Positions 22,766 through 35,040 of a DNA stretch of 64,000 bases are shown piece by piece. The stretch lies in the NCBI RefSeq assembly GCF_023159225.1, contig NC_063170.1, positions 57,185,708-57,249,707 on the forward strand, written 5' to 3'. This DNA is from Perognathus longimembris pacificus. Lineage: Eukaryota; Chordata; Mammalia; Rodentia; Heteromyidae. Position numbers and translations under genes: made by a program. Position 1 is the first letter of the stretch, and each line of letters starts with the position of its first letter. The notes under the pieces were generated by a model that was not told the DNA's origin, ran no database searches, and saw nothing but the letters and a program-made list of their open reading frames with translations.

Positions 22766-24100
22766 AACTGTGTTTTATGACCATGCTGTACAAGGACATA
22801 CATATATAATCCAAGTTGGATTGTGTTCATTTTTTTTTCCTTCTGATTTTAAAGAAAAGTAAAACAATTTCGTGGCTCCTGGCAGGATCTTGGGGATGAA
22901 GCACTGAGCCTCTTAAAAGAAAGAAGAAGTCAGGCCCAGCTGTTTTTATTCTGACAGATGTTGTCTTTTCTCCCTACGTACTTAACAAATAGGCACTGAA
23001 CAAAAGCTCCCGGGAAAGTAGGCTCCTATCAAGACCCCTGAATCAAATTCTGCAAACAGCACAGTGCTATTACAGTGAGCCCAGCATTCTTTTACCTAAA
23101 CAGATGCTATTTCTAAGACACAGTTACGATAAAGAACTAATAACCTACAAAATGGATGTATCTACTATTGAGTTAATGTCTAATACACTAGCTATGGACT
23201 GACTCAGGATACAGCAATCCTATAGTTCATTAATAACTCTCCATTTCATATATATGTATATATACATTTTAAATGTATTTTATGTGTGTGTATATATACA
23301 CATATATTCTCTCTCAGAAAGAGCACATTTTTACTCTCAGGGCAGCAAAACAAAGTTAGAATTTATTTTGTTTCTAAATGAGATCTGAGAATTTTTTTGA
23401 TGATGAATACTGCCTATAATTGGCAATTTGTTACGTATCAATGATATTGAAGGTTATATTTAGGATTCTATTTGCTCACCCAGCTCTCAATTTGTGGCCA
23501 TCACATAGACCAGGCAGAGAGAAATGGAAAACGTGCAATTATGCTGGGAAGAGACAAAGCTAGACAGCAGAAGTATTTTAAAATCTAAAACAAGCCATTA
23601 TTGATTTTCTGTTGGATATAAACATCTCATACCCTACGCAAATGTGGGACCGATACCACTCAAATCTGCCTTTGTGTTGTCTTCAACTCTAATTGCAAGT
23701 GTGTGCCAAGTTTAGAGCCCTTAAATCTGTGTCTTCCCCTACCCCTTCTCATCCAGTTCTCTGCCACCGGAGAGAACTGACAAGTTCCACCAAGGACAGG
23801 GGAAGCTGAGAATTTGCCCCTCATTGCCCGAAATATCAGCCATAAAACTAATGAACTGTGGCAAGTGAATTGTCTAAGTTCATTCCAAATTATGTCTTGG
23901 TAAAGTTCATCTTTGTTTTCAATTATCGTGCTGGAATCATAAATGTCGAATGTAGGGAACAGCATTTCAGTCCTCTGAGAAATGGCTAGGCCCCCTTCCC
24001 GGAAAACCCATGCGGTAGGCAGGGCAACAGCCCACTAGAGGGAGTGGCTAAGGCGACGGGCACCAGTCCTCTGCTAAAAGTAAATAAATAAGCTTTTCAA
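22765..24100. other. SINE-free unique stretch
   Basis: AT-rich. Contains a self-complementary TATATA region at 23248-23310 and the weaker CTCF candidate at 24.03 kb. No exon supported. Confidence 0.45.
24030..24046 (+). promoter_or_regulatory. Candidate CTCF site, weaker
   Basis: CCCACTAGAGGGAGTGGC matches the CTCF core except for A in place of C after the GGG. It lies in unique DNA. Orientation is opposite to the site at 44.0 kb, so the pair would point toward each other. Confidence 0.3.
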
Positions 24101-24410
24101 AGCCTGGAGTAGTGGCCCATGCCTCTAATCCTGGTAACTCAGGAGCATGAATCAGGAAGATTTGGGAGACCAGCCTCAGCCAGGTTCACAAGAGCCCATC
24201 TCAGTGGAAGACACTGATGGGGAGCCAGCCTGAAATAGAAGGATTGAGGTCCAGGACCCAGCCCAAGCAAAAAGCAAAATTCTGTCTCAAAATAACTAGA
24301 TGAAAAACAGATCTGGAAGCTTGGCTCAGCAGTACTCACCTAGTGCAAGGTCCTTGGCCCAAGTTCCAGTGCACCGTCCCTCAGGGGGGAAAAAAACTAC
24401 TTTTAAAGCA
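24100..24410 (+). repeat. Old B1-like composite SINE
   Basis: GCCTGGAGTAGTGGCCCATG head and CTTGGCTCAGCAGTACTCAC second module. Confidence 0.55.
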
Positions 24411-24606
24411 ATAGCTCTGAAAGGGTCTATCCAAAAAATGTTCTCTGATTCCACACACAGAAAAACAAGTACCGATATTTTCACATATACTTATGTGCTT
24501 ATTTCAAGGGATGACTCTCAAGATACATGGCACACAAAAATGAACATGTTAACTTGTAACCCCTTTACACAATAATTTGAAGACAAAAAAATTTTTTAAG
24601 TTAATA

Positions 24607-24858
24607 TCTGGGTGCTGGTGGCTCACACCTACAATCCTAGATACTTAGGAACCCAAGACCTGAGAACTGCAGTTCAAAACCAGTCTGGACAGGAAAGCCT
24701 GTGAGATTTACATCTCCAATTAACCAGCAAAAAAAGTCAGAAATGGACATGTGGCTCCAGTGATAAGTTCTATCCTTGAGCACAAAAGCTCAGGAATAGC
24801 ATCCAGGCTCTGAGTTCAAGCCCCAGGATCAGCACAAAAAATTAAATAAATAAATAAA
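24607..24858 (+). repeat. Composite B1-dID SINE with (AAAT)n tail
   Basis: GGGTGCTGGTGGCTCACACC head, ID module, tail AATAAATAAATAAAT. Confidence 0.85.
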
Positions 24859-25050
24859 TGCCATAGAAGTAGACAATAAAATAGTGGTCTCTAGAAGCTA
24901 GGAAGTAGAGTGAGGAGGAGGGCCGTCTCTCAACTGGAACCCAAATACAGTTTACAAGATTATACAGCCCAGCAGCACAACTAGTTCCCAAATTTTATTA
25001 TATGTTAAAGAGACAGGCATTCTAAGTTTTCCAGCACAAAGAAATGATAA

Positions 25051-25230
25051 GCTGGGCACCAATGGCTCACTCCTATAATCCTAGCTACTCAAGAGGCTGA
25101 GATTTGAGGATTGCAGTTCAAAGCTAGGCTGGGCAGGAAAGTCCATGAGCCTTTTATCTCTAATAAAGCACAAAAAGCTAGAAGCAGAGCTATAGTTCAA
25201 GCTCCAGGACCAACAAAAATAAATTTTAGT
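25051..25230 (+). repeat. Composite B1-dID SINE with internal deletion
   Basis: GCTGGGCACCAATGGCTCAC head is intact; the ID module is shortened. Confidence 0.8.
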
Positions 25231-27190
25231 ACATAAATTTAAAAAAGAAATGATCAAGGTTTAAGATATTACAAATGCTAACTACCCCCAATTTGATCAT
25301 TGTACCGTATTGACAGTTATTGAATTATCACTTTGTGGTTTATAAATATGTACAATTATTACATGTCAATTATAAGCTTTTCCAATTACCCTGATTCAAA
25401 TCTTTCTAACAGGTTACTAAGGATAATGTTTTTCAGTACATTCTTCTTATCTATTCATAACCCATTGACAAATTCATATTTGTCCTTTTTCCCTTCATCT
25501 GCTTATGATTATATAACATTTACTTTGACAAGTTTATAAAGAATTGAGTTTGATTCTTGATAGTCTTAGTAGAAATTAATCAAAATCCATCTGTTCCCTT
25601 CTTAGCCTGGACAATTTCATTACAACTAAACCAGGGATTAGAGAATTCTTACATCGGCGTTTTGGTTTTTTTTCTGTTTTTTTTTTCCCCTCCACAGTTG
25701 AGTTGATTTAGAAACAATGATTAAAGCTGCTTACTTTAAGGAGGATTGTTTCCAATCTTCACTTCTTGCAAGGCAGAGAAAGATGAAAGCATCTTGATCC
25801 TGAAATATTTATATCTAAGACTGGAAATCAGTATCAGAGGCATGATGAATGATTGCAACCAAAGACTTTTTATTTTAAAGTCGTATATCTCTTATCTTTA
25901 CACTTTGATATTCCCACAAATACGAGGAAATCAGCACCTACTACACTCAATGCCTGGACCTTGAGTAGATGGTCTATCTTTATTTAATTGTAAACCCAGT
26001 GTGGCATAATAAAGAGAACTGCAAAGAGAGAGAGATTACCTTTCTGACATGGGCTATTTATAGGGATAAATATCTGTTATCCTTATGCGGCCTTAGATGG
26101 CTGTTTTCAAAGGAATGCAGAACACAAATTAGAAGGAATGAATTTAAGCCTCCCACAAGGGGATACCTTGATCTGGGATTCAAGAAATCTAAAGAATTAG
26201 AAGTGATTACTAGAAAGTAATTCTGGGTTTACCTAGCCTCAGACAAGGGCTATAATTAACCATTCCTGTGCTTCTCTCTCCCCAACCATGCCCTGTTAAT
26301 TGAGATAAAATGCTCAGATCTTATGTATACAGTTGGATGTGCTTTGACAAATGCGGGCACCATGGAAGCAGCATCCCAATTGAGATGTAGAACATTTCAT
26401 GTTCTTATTTTTCCCCCCCACTGTTTTTTTTTTTTTTTTTAATATCCATCATGATAGCCTTCTGCTACTAGGAACAAATTCCCTCTCAATTCCAGAAAGA
26501 CAGAAACACCACCAAAGGTCTCTGCATGGATTCCCTGTGGAGAAAATATGGTTTGAAACCAGCCCACAGGGAGCATGGCGTCCAGGGCCTTTTAACAACA
26601 TAAGAAAAAGAGGAACTGATCTTGACCCAGGAAGAGGGGCTAGAGTCTGTGGCCTGCACAAACACTGGATTCGAAATAGAATGCCTCCCTCGGACCTGAT
26701 GCGAGCTCCTAGCAACCCGTGCAGACTTTCATCTTGTGAAGCAGGTACACTGAATGGAGCAAGGCCAGGTCTGAGCCAGGCAAACTGCTCCGCGTGAAAA
26801 CCGCAGACCTAGAAATTGTCCTTCTGTCCTTCACATTTCCTCCTTCCACCACTAGCTGACATGGGGGCTGATCACTGCACCTGAGGGTGGGGGGAGGGTT
26901 CTCCCGCAGGCATAGGAATTCCCCCAGATGAAAGGAGAGTGAGAAGAAGCACTCATTCTTAGAAATGTGGAAGGGAAGACATGCACAGCTCTGGGAGGGC
27001 AAAGCTGCTCTTGACTTCATTCAGCAATCGCTGCACAGGAACTCTTTAAGTATAAAAATAAACGATGAACTGACTGTAAAGTATAAGAAAAGGAGTTGAA
27101 TTCCAGCGAGTTATTTTTGCCAGCTTGTTTTTAAAGCTAGGAGTTTCTGTACCAGCAAATGTCATTGTTACCCTATTGGGACACCACTGT
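25230..27190. other. SINE-free stretch of 2 kb
   Basis: Mostly unique AT-rich DNA. 26310-26420 resembles a reversed old L1 tail (TGTGCTTTGACAAATGCGGG, GAGATGTAGAACATTTCATG). Open frames here show no recognisable domain. Confidence 0.4.
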
Positions 27191-27345
27191 AGAGTTAAGT
27201 ATCTCTGCAACCAGGCTATTTAGGTTCAAATCCTGATGCTGCCACCCAGCCATTCAGTAACTCAGAACAAATGATTCTGGTTGCTTCCCTGTGCTTCTAT
27301 TTCTACCTCTAGAAAATGAGGACGATAATAGGATTTAGCTCAGCA
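27190..27345 (+). repeat. MIR SINE
   Basis: TTTAGGTTCAAATCCTGATG, then TCTAGAAAATGAGGACGATA follows the full MIR order. Confidence 0.75.
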
Positions 27346-27553
27346 CTTTTTTTTCTATAGAGGGTCAGATACTAAACATTAGGCTTTGTGGTAATGGGAA
27401 GCCAGCCTCAAGGAGTCAGCTTTATTCCCAGAAATGTGAAAATGGCCACAGAGATAAATAAGAGGTAAATAAAGAGTGGGGCCCCAAGAAAATTTGATTG
27501 TAGACTCAGACATTTGACTTTCATAATTCTCACAGTTCAAAAGGGATCTTCCC

Positions 27554-27636
27554 TGTCTGTCTCTGTCTCTATCTCTGTCTCTGTCTCTGTCTTTGTCTTT
27601 CTCTGTGTCTGTGTCTGTCTCTCGTCTCTGTCTCTG

Positions 27637-27669
<33 letters not shown>

Positions 27670-27688
27670 ATCTCTCTCTCTCTCTGCT
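27554..27688 (+). repeat. (TCTCTG)n / (TC)n microsatellite
   Basis: A mixed hexamer and dinucleotide array of about 130 bp. Confidence 0.95.
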
Positions 27689-27734
27689 TTCCACTCTCCT
27701 GCCTCCCTTTCCCAGTCCTCCTCCCTCTTCCCCT

Positions 27735-28130
27735 CTTCTGTATCAGTTAGTGGGGCTTAAACTCAGGGCCTGATGCTCTCCCTTCATTTTTATACTCAAA
27801 GCTAGCACTTTACTTCTTGAGCCATGGTTCCACTGTAATTAATTACAGATAAGAGGGGGTGGGGCTGGGGATGTGGCTTAGTGAGAGAGCTTGCCTGGCA
27901 TGCATGAAGCCCTGGGTTCGATTCCTCAGTACCACATCAACAGAAAATGCCAGAAGTGGTGTGGTGGTTCAAGAGGTTAAGTGCTAGCTTGAACAAAAGA
28001 AGCTCAGGGACAGTGCCCAGGTCCTGAGTTCAAGTCCCAGAACTGGAAAAAAAATAAAAGGATCATCATAGACTTTCCTACCTGGCCTGTCTTTGAATTG
28101 GGATCCTTAGATTTTAGCCTCCTGAGTAGC
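27735..28130 (-). repeat. Composite B1-dID SINE split by a nested SINE
   Basis: ID module at 27735-27850 and the reversed B1 head at 28066-28130; a dimeric SINE lies between. Confidence 0.75.
27855..28064 (+). repeat. Dimeric ID-type SINE nested in a B1-dID SINE
   Basis: GGGGCTGGGGATGTGGCTTA to the A tail at about 28064, inserted in the opposite orientation to its host. Confidence 0.8.
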
Positions 28131-28375
28131 TTTTTTTCCTTGAGGGAGCTGATCATAGGGCTTGCACACAGGTCCTAGGCACTGTCCCGAGCTTTTTTGC
28201 TCACGGCTAGCGCTTTACCACTTTGAGCCACAGCTCCACTCAGGGTTTTCTGGTGATTAACTGGTAATACAAGTCTCATGGACTTTCTTGCCCGGGATGG
28301 CTTTGAATCTAGATCCTCAGATGTCAACCTCCTGAGCAGCTAGGATTATAGTCATGAGTCACCAGTGCCGGCTGA
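28131..28375 (-). repeat. Composite B1-dID SINE
   Basis: Adjoins the preceding SINE; ends AGTCACCAGTGCCGGCTG. Confidence 0.8.
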
Positions 28376-29260
28376 TAGACTGAATACTCTTTTTTATGAT
28401 CTCGTTTTGCAGTCACTGAAAAATATAACAAATTATAGCACTTGGGCTATATGAAAATACATAGTAGATAAATTAGGCCTAGAGTGAGGCCAGAACCTGC
28501 TAATTCCTGACCTAGCTCATAGGACTATTTGAGCATTACCACAAGTTCAAACTCTGAGATCAGAGCCCTACACATTGTAAACGCTACTTTTGTGTTATTA
28601 TTGTATTATTATCTAATCGATGAATGTGACTCTTTTGAGGGGTATGTTGTAAGTACTACTTCCCAGCAACTCAACCATTTGGGCATCTAGTTTTGAGGGG
28701 GGGAAAAAAAGAGTAGAGGTCTTAAGAGATAAAAGATCTTAGCATCTCCCCCTCAATATCTAGGAAAGATATAGTGAGCACTCTTACCAGATATGGATCC
28801 AACATACAGGGTACGCCATGGTATATAGTTATCATCAATTGGAGGATGATTTTTTTAAGCCATCGCTGTCCATTTTTGCACATTAAATCCCACAAAGAGA
28901 TTTATTTACAGCATTAAATCATTTCTTTGTGCTGCCTGGCTACATTTTTAACTATTAAAATATTCATCACACACTCTAAGAACCGAATGCCAAGTGTTTT
29001 ATGACCTTTTAAAGGATGGCTTCTTTAAAAAAAAAAATCGCCTTCAAGTGTAGATGTCAGTTTGCAAGTGGGGCTAAGGAAGAGCAATCCATTGTCAAAT
29101 ATCAAGGGGATAAACAAGAGATCATTGCCCAGGAGGAAATACCACCAGAGATGGGCTGAGTAAACAGAAGTGTATGTGATGGGTAAACAGGTGGATCAGT
29201 GGAGTAGGGTGGGAAGTGGAGGATTTGTTTGCTTCTTAGGATAGAAAACCCACGCTGTCT
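28375..29260. other. SINE-free AT-rich stretch
   Basis: Unique; 28850-29040 is dense in TTTA/TTAA and ATTAAAT motifs and is a candidate noncoding element. Confidence 0.35.
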
Positions 29261-29263
29261 ACT

Positions 29264-29470
29264 GCCATGGTTTTCAATAAGAGACATTTGGCCATGTGTA
29301 GAGACTCTCACAGTTGTCATGGTAAGTTTCTAGTGGCTAGGATTCAGCCATGTTGCTAAATATCCTACAATGCGATACACAGCCTTCCACAACCAAGAAG
29401 TAACTGGCAGCCAATGGTCAGTGAGAATGCTTCCAAAGACACAGCCTACAGGACCACTCACTGATGCCCA
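29264..29470 (+). mobile_element. MER20-like hAT DNA transposon fossil
   Basis: Starts near TGGTTTTCAATAAGAGACAT and includes TGCTAAATATCCTACAATGC, a hallmark of the ancient mammalian MER20-type element. The right end has decayed. Confidence 0.55.
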
Positions 29471-30115
29471 CCTCCCAATGACTGCGAGCTGGCTGTTACA
29501 CACACATGTTGAACAACTGAATATAACACAAGAAACCATCGTCTAAGGATCACAACTCCATTGGAACCCTCCATCTACCCACTTTTGCCAACGCATTGCA
29601 ATGGGGAAAAAATGCAGGATTGGTGTTCATATAAATTCCACAAATTAACTCGGTTACCCGGAAGAAAGGGGTACCAGTTCACCAGATTGCTAAGTAACTG
29701 ATGCTAACTTTGTAATTCAATTTACTAATGATCAATGTGGATACTTGCTCTTCACCAAAATGACTCTGCTTCATTGCCTTAAGTAAACTAAGGCCCTTTA
29801 AACCAGTACAAGGTTAAAAGAAAGGATCATAAGTGAAACTGTATCCTACTGAAAAGAATCAACACACTAAATAAGCAGAGAACTGACAAAGAAATAAACC
29901 TCCTAAATCAAGGTATAGAGAGCCCAAGTAATTCTGGTTCATCTTAACATAACTTACAATTATAAGTATATTCATTAACGTTGTACATTTAACACCATTT
30001 TGAATATTTATGTCTGTTTAAAACTTGCACTAGACAATAAAATTCTATTTAAATTTATCTATTTGGAGAGCACTTGACAAAGTCTGCTTAAATTCATCTG
30101 TATTGGTAGAGAGGG
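29470..30115. other. Unique AT-rich sequence, nothing assigned
   Basis: No exon or repeat supported. Confidence 0.4.
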
Positions 30116-30260
30116 CTTTATAATTTATGAAGTGCATTCATATGTATTATTTCACTTGAGCCTTAAAATAATTCTGAGAAGAAAGGATAGTAAGTATTTT
30201 CACCCTCAATTTACCAATGAAAACAGAGGGTTTAATCCAATGTACAGTTTGGATTAGAAA
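30115..30260 (-). repeat. MIR fragment
   Basis: TATTATTTCACTTGAGCCTT and TTTACCAATGAAAACAGAGG match reversed MIR. Confidence 0.65.
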
Positions 30261-30411
30261 CTTAGCCAAAGACTCTACTTCGGATAAAGTGTTTCACAAA
30301 ACTGAGTTAGGAGGGAATAGAGTACAAAGCAGTCTTTCAGTTCTCTACTCCTGAGTAAACATTCCACCACTCACTGACTTCAAAACAACCTACCTTTTAT
30401 TGAATCTTACA

Positions 30412-30652
30412 ATTATTTTGTCAGTTCTGGGGCTTGAACTCAGGGTCTGGGCACTGTGCCGAACTCTTTTACTCAAGCCTAGTGCTCTACCACTGTGAGC
30501 CACTGCATCTCTTCTGGTTTTCTGGTGGTTAATTGGAGATAAGAGTCTCACAAACTTTCCTGCCCGGGCTGGCTTTGAACCAGGATCCTCAGATCTCAGC
30601 CTCCTAAGTAGCTAGGATGACAGGTGTGAACCACCAGCACTTGGCCTTGAAT
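30412..30652 (-). repeat. Composite B1-dID SINE
   Basis: Complete: GGGGCTTGAACTCAGGGTC to AGGTGTGAACCACCAGCAC. Confidence 0.85.
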
Positions 30653-30654
30653 CT

Positions 30655-31500
30655 ACCATTTGGTGAGATCGGAATACAGCAGGAGTTCAGTGCACATTAT
30701 TTATGCTCCATGTGGTATCTGTGGACTGGTCTCCATGGGCTACAGCCAGTGTGAGCTTTGCTCACATATTTAATGACTGTGTCCATTAGCTAGAAGTTGG
30801 GGCACAGCTGGGTTCTTCTCTCTGCACCAGCACACATGTTTCTAAACAGCCTTTATATCCAAGTAGTCAGAATATTTCTTCCAGGTAGCTCGAGGACCAA
30901 AAGCAAATACTCTGAGAGGGAGAGGAACAAGAAAGCTTCCCGTCTCTCATGCCTGGGTTTGCTCACCCACTTCTGCCATCTTGGATTGGTGCCAGTAGTT
31001 TCAGAGCTCAATCAAACTTAAGAGGAGGGAGGAGAAAGAATATATTCCAGCTCTAGAGAAATGTATTTCACCTCTTTGAGAAGGAGACCAGAGAATGGAT
31101 GGCCATGTTTAATCGGTCACATGATCTTGAGAATCTTCCAACTTAAAAGTCAAATGGCAGCCCAGTGACTTGGGCTCCTTTCTTGAAACAAAAGACATTC
31201 TCCCAAAGAAACTACAGTAGTCACCCCTTTATTTACAAAGGACATGTTCTAATGCCCCCACTAGATGCCTAAAGCTATAGATAACTCTGAACCCTCTCTT
31301 CTTCCCATCTCTACTCACCTACCTACCTATATTGTTTTTCCTGTACATACATATACACCATTATTTATACATTAGCCACAGAAAAGAGACTAATAGCGTG
31401 GGTTTCTACCTAGCCTTTACATCAAGGTAGTCAGATTATTTCTTCGTGGTATCTCAAGCACCTAAAGCAAATACTCTGAGAGGAAGTATTGAGGAACAAT
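30655..31500. other. Unique sequence, nothing assigned
   Basis: No exon or repeat supported. Confidence 0.4.
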
Positions 31501-31504
31501 TTTT

Positions 31505-31709
31505 TTTATTTGTTTTATTTTTGTTGCCAGTCCTGGGGCGTGAACTCAGGGCCTGAGTACTGTCTCTGGCTTCTTTTTGCTCAAGGCTAGTACTCTACTT
31601 CTTGAGCTCCACTTCCAGCTTTTTTCTATATATGTGGTGCTGAGGAATCAAACTCAGGGCTTCATGTATACAAGGCGAGTACTTTACCACTAGGCCATAT
31701 TCCCAGTCC
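31505..31709 (-). repeat. Dimeric ID-type SINE with TSD
   Basis: TSD TGAGGAACAATTTTT on both sides. Confidence 0.9.
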
Positions 31710-31975
31710 TGAGGAACAATTTTTATAACAATATACTGGAATAAAACTTGTTCAAAATTCATAAATCTTCTATTTCTGATATTTTCCATTTAGTATTTTC
31801 AGTTGATTACAAGCAAGAGAAACAATGACCACCAAACCTGCAGATAGAGCAGTACTATCATGATTACACTTAGGGAAACTACCAGCTGAAAGGGCAAAGT
31901 AGAGCTCAGCATCTATGTATTCACCTACATTCTCCGCTGGTTTAGAGCTATCATTAATCCTATTCATTCCGATGG

Positions 31976-31979
<4 letters not shown>

Positions 31980-32033
<54 letters not shown>
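31980..32033 (+). repeat. (TG)n microsatellite at a SINE tail
   Basis: About 26 perfect TG units abutting the 3' end of the next SINE. Confidence 0.97.
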
Positions 32034-32037
<4 letters not shown>

Positions 32038-32268
32038 GAAGCTTAAACTCTGGGCCTTGAATTTCTTTTTTTGTTCATGCTGATGTTCTGCCATTTGAAT
32101 TACATCTCCAGTTCTGGCTTTTTTGATGGGTTACTGGCTTTTGGGTGGTTCATTGAAGATAAGAGTCTCATGGGCTTTCCTGCCGGGGCTGGCCTTAAAT
32201 CATGATCCTGAGAATTCGGCCTTCTCAGGGGCTAGGATTACAGGAATGAGCTACCATCACTCAGCTGT
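32034..32268 (-). repeat. Composite B1-dID SINE
   Basis: Diverged ID module, then CTAGGATTACAGGAATGAGC reversed head. Confidence 0.8.
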
Positions 32269-32269
32269 C

Positions 32270-34135
32270 AAACACCATTATTAATACCAGTGATGTCTAA
32301 TCTGACCTCTAAGGTCAAGCATTCATCCGGTCCACTTGAATGCAGCTAATTCATATCCAACACCACCATGATAGAACTTGCCATTGTGCCTAACTCACCT
32401 CTCCTCACCTCTCTGTGGCTTGCATCTCCCCTGTTTGCTAAATCCTAAGACCACCCTTGACTCTTCACCCTCACCCTCTGCCTTCCAAGCACAATGAAGC
32501 CCGATGGATTCTCAGTGCCAGTTGCTGCCTATTTTGTTCCATGTTCACCGCCATTTTCCTATTCATGGACTTGTACAGGCCGATATTCCCTCTACTTCCC
32601 ATCTTGCTTCTCTATAATCCATAGTAACCTTTCTAAAATCCAAATATGATTACATCTCTTGCTGTTTTACTTGGAAGGCAGGCTGTGGAGGACAAAAGCT
32701 GAAGTTCTTCATGTGATTTTCAAGTTTTGTTCTTGTGTGATTTGAAGACACCAAATGCCTGACTGCTTCTTAACATGTCTCTCAAGAGCACTGGTCCCCC
32801 AAAATGTTCGTATTATCCATTCCTTCCAGTTAAGGCAGCCAAAACCCTTGTTAATTACACATGGTATCTAAAAGGAAGAGCCCCAATTAGCATCTTTTTA
32901 GCAGCCTAAATTAACAGCTTATTAGCCATTGACTCTTACTCAGATACAAGTCATATCATAGATCCATTGTGAAAAAAGCTAAGAGCTGTCCAAGGAAGTG
33001 TCCAAAGTAATTTCTGAAGCACAGTAACAAAATTAATTTGCGGATGAACATGAAATATGAACACACCTGGAAAGACTCTACATTTTGTAGTTATCTATAT
33101 GCCGAATTTTGGAATAAAGGTAGATATTGACTACTATCAGTCAAAAGATAAAAGAGACACTCAGTGAATGGAATCATGTAAATAAAACCACTTTTAGAGT
33201 CAAAAATCTCAAAGCCATCTAGCCATCTTCATTTCGTAAGATTCAGTTAACTAGACGGTCAATTAACGAGAGGACCTCAAATGTATTGCTTATATATAAA
33301 TGTGCAATATCAATCCTTTTGCAGAAGTGAGGGACCCATCAGACAACACTTGAAAACAGTTTCCATATATAGCTCGCCTTCTTCATTGTGGTATTATTTA
33401 TTATTTAACCTTTAAACAGAATTGAACATTTTTGAAGCTCAAGTTCTTGGTCTAGTCCTCATCCATCTTCTACTGATTTCCACTTTGCCAAACCCTTATC
33501 CTGTTGCCTTGAACACCCACCGGTGTTCAGACACTCTGAGTCTGGGCTGTTGGTTGTGGCTGCATGTGTGTAATTTCATGATCAGACTGCTTACTGATTG
33601 CCTTTTTCTAAAACACCTATCACATTTCCCACCTTCTTTTCCAGAAGCTTTGAGATCCTCTGCCTCTCAACACAAGTTTTCAATGCTTTCATTTGTCAGT
33701 TACCTACACAACCCAAATTCTACTGATGATGATTCATTAACATTTTCACCACTTTGTGATGTTGCCTGGAACCGTCTCTCATAATCCTCATAATGCTGTC
33801 TAAACATCTCTTTTAGAGGATGTGAAACAGGTTTTGAGAAATCAAGTAATTTTACAGATGCCTTATCATTAACCAATATTTTAAAGGTATTCTGACAGTG
33901 TTGAATAGCAGATGGAATTCATTGGGGACCAATCAATCCCAACTACCTTTTAATGTACTGAAATATTAACAAACAAAACGATATGTAATCTTGGGGATTT
34001 GTTTCAAAACAAATGCAGAAGCAGGTAGAGTGAAGATGGAGATCAGACTTGCCACAGACTCATGATTAAGTTCCTCATGTTTACCTGTGTGTTCATCACA
34101 CAATTCACACTACCTTTTTTTAACAGGGTTGAAAT
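32270..34135. other. SINE-free stretch of 1.9 kb
   Basis: 32560-32720 may be an L2 fossil (AATATGATTACATCTCTTGC). The rest is unique. An open frame at 33422-33784 has no recognisable domain. Confidence 0.4.
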
Positions 34136-34330
34136 TTGCCATATAAATTAGCAGAACTGAGGTTTGAACTCAGGACCTTGTGTTTGCTGGGTAGGTGCCT
34201 AGCATTTGAGCCATACTCTCATCCCTTTTTGCTTTAGTTCTTTTTCTGTTAGAGTCTCGGGATTTTTGTCCTATTCTTCTAAGACTTCCTCCTTACAGGG
34301 ATTACTCATGTGTACCACTATCCCCAGTCT
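34135..34330 (-). repeat. Old SINE remnant
   Basis: GAGGTTTGAACTCAGGACC and CATTTGAGCCATACTCTCAT are decayed ID-type signatures. Confidence 0.5.
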
Positions 34331-34346
34331 TAAAAATGATTCTTTT

Positions 34347-35040
34347 TTAAAAATTAATTTTATTGTCAAGGTGATGTACAGAGAGGGGTTACAGTTAGAT
34401 AATAAGGTAGCGAGTACATTTTTTTTTTTTTTTTTTTGGTGGCCAGTCCTGGGCTTCCTTTTGCTCAAGGTTAGCACTCTGCCACTTGAGCCACAGCGCC
34501 ACTTCTGGCTGTTTTCTATATATGTGGTGCTGGGGAATCGAACCCAGGGCTTCATGTATATGAGGCAAGCGCTCTTGCCACTAGGCCATATTCCCAGCCA
34601 TGAGTCGTACTTGTTACACCCTCCCTCATTTTTCTCTCACCTTCCCTCCCTCCCAGCCTGCTAGTTGTACAGTTCCTTTCTAACATATTGTCTTATGAGT
34701 ATCACCATTGCATTGGTTCGCTCTTTATTCTTTGTCTCACCATTCTGATGTTCCCTTTCCCTTCCCTAATTCAGATAAACATATATACAATACCCAGTGT
34801 ACCAAAATCATATACAGTAATAACAGGGGATAAGCCATAGGAAATTCACATAGTATATTAAAGATAGCAACAACAATAAAATCCTCTTGTTGCCATATCT
34901 TGGAGTTCATTTTGCTTAGCCTCATCTTATATGATCATATGTACATTGCTGTGGAGTTACTGTGATCCTCTGCTAGGACTATCCCAGACATTTTTATGTT
35001 TATTTAGTAATTATTTGGTTCTAGAGACATGATGTAATAA
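34347..35040 (-). mobile_element. 5'-truncated L1 tail with TSD, split by a SINE
   Basis: TSD AAAAATGATTCTT at 34333-34345 and about 35039-35052. T-rich start, then GTGATGTACAGAGAGG and a long body related to the copy at 56156-56844. A dimeric SINE interrupts it. Confidence 0.7.
34418..34600 (-). repeat. Dimeric ID-type SINE with internal deletion
   Basis: Poly-T tail and complete ends, but about 40 bp of the second module (TTGGACTCAGGGCCTGAGC region) are missing. Confidence 0.85.

Noticed and set aside
23660..23965. 101-codon minus-strand frame
   Set aside because: No match to any family I know; single frame without exon signals.
26399..26797. 132-codon plus-strand frame
   Set aside because: Begins in an old L1-like tail with a T-run; the remainder has no domain.
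31980..32033. Regular direct repeats that could suggest an array such as CRISPR
   Set aside because: Dinucleotide microsatellite in a mammalian genome; no spacers. Same for the other simple repeats.
33422..33784. 120-codon plus-strand frame
   Set aside because: No recognisable domain, no splice or promoter context, ordinary AT-rich intergenic DNA.
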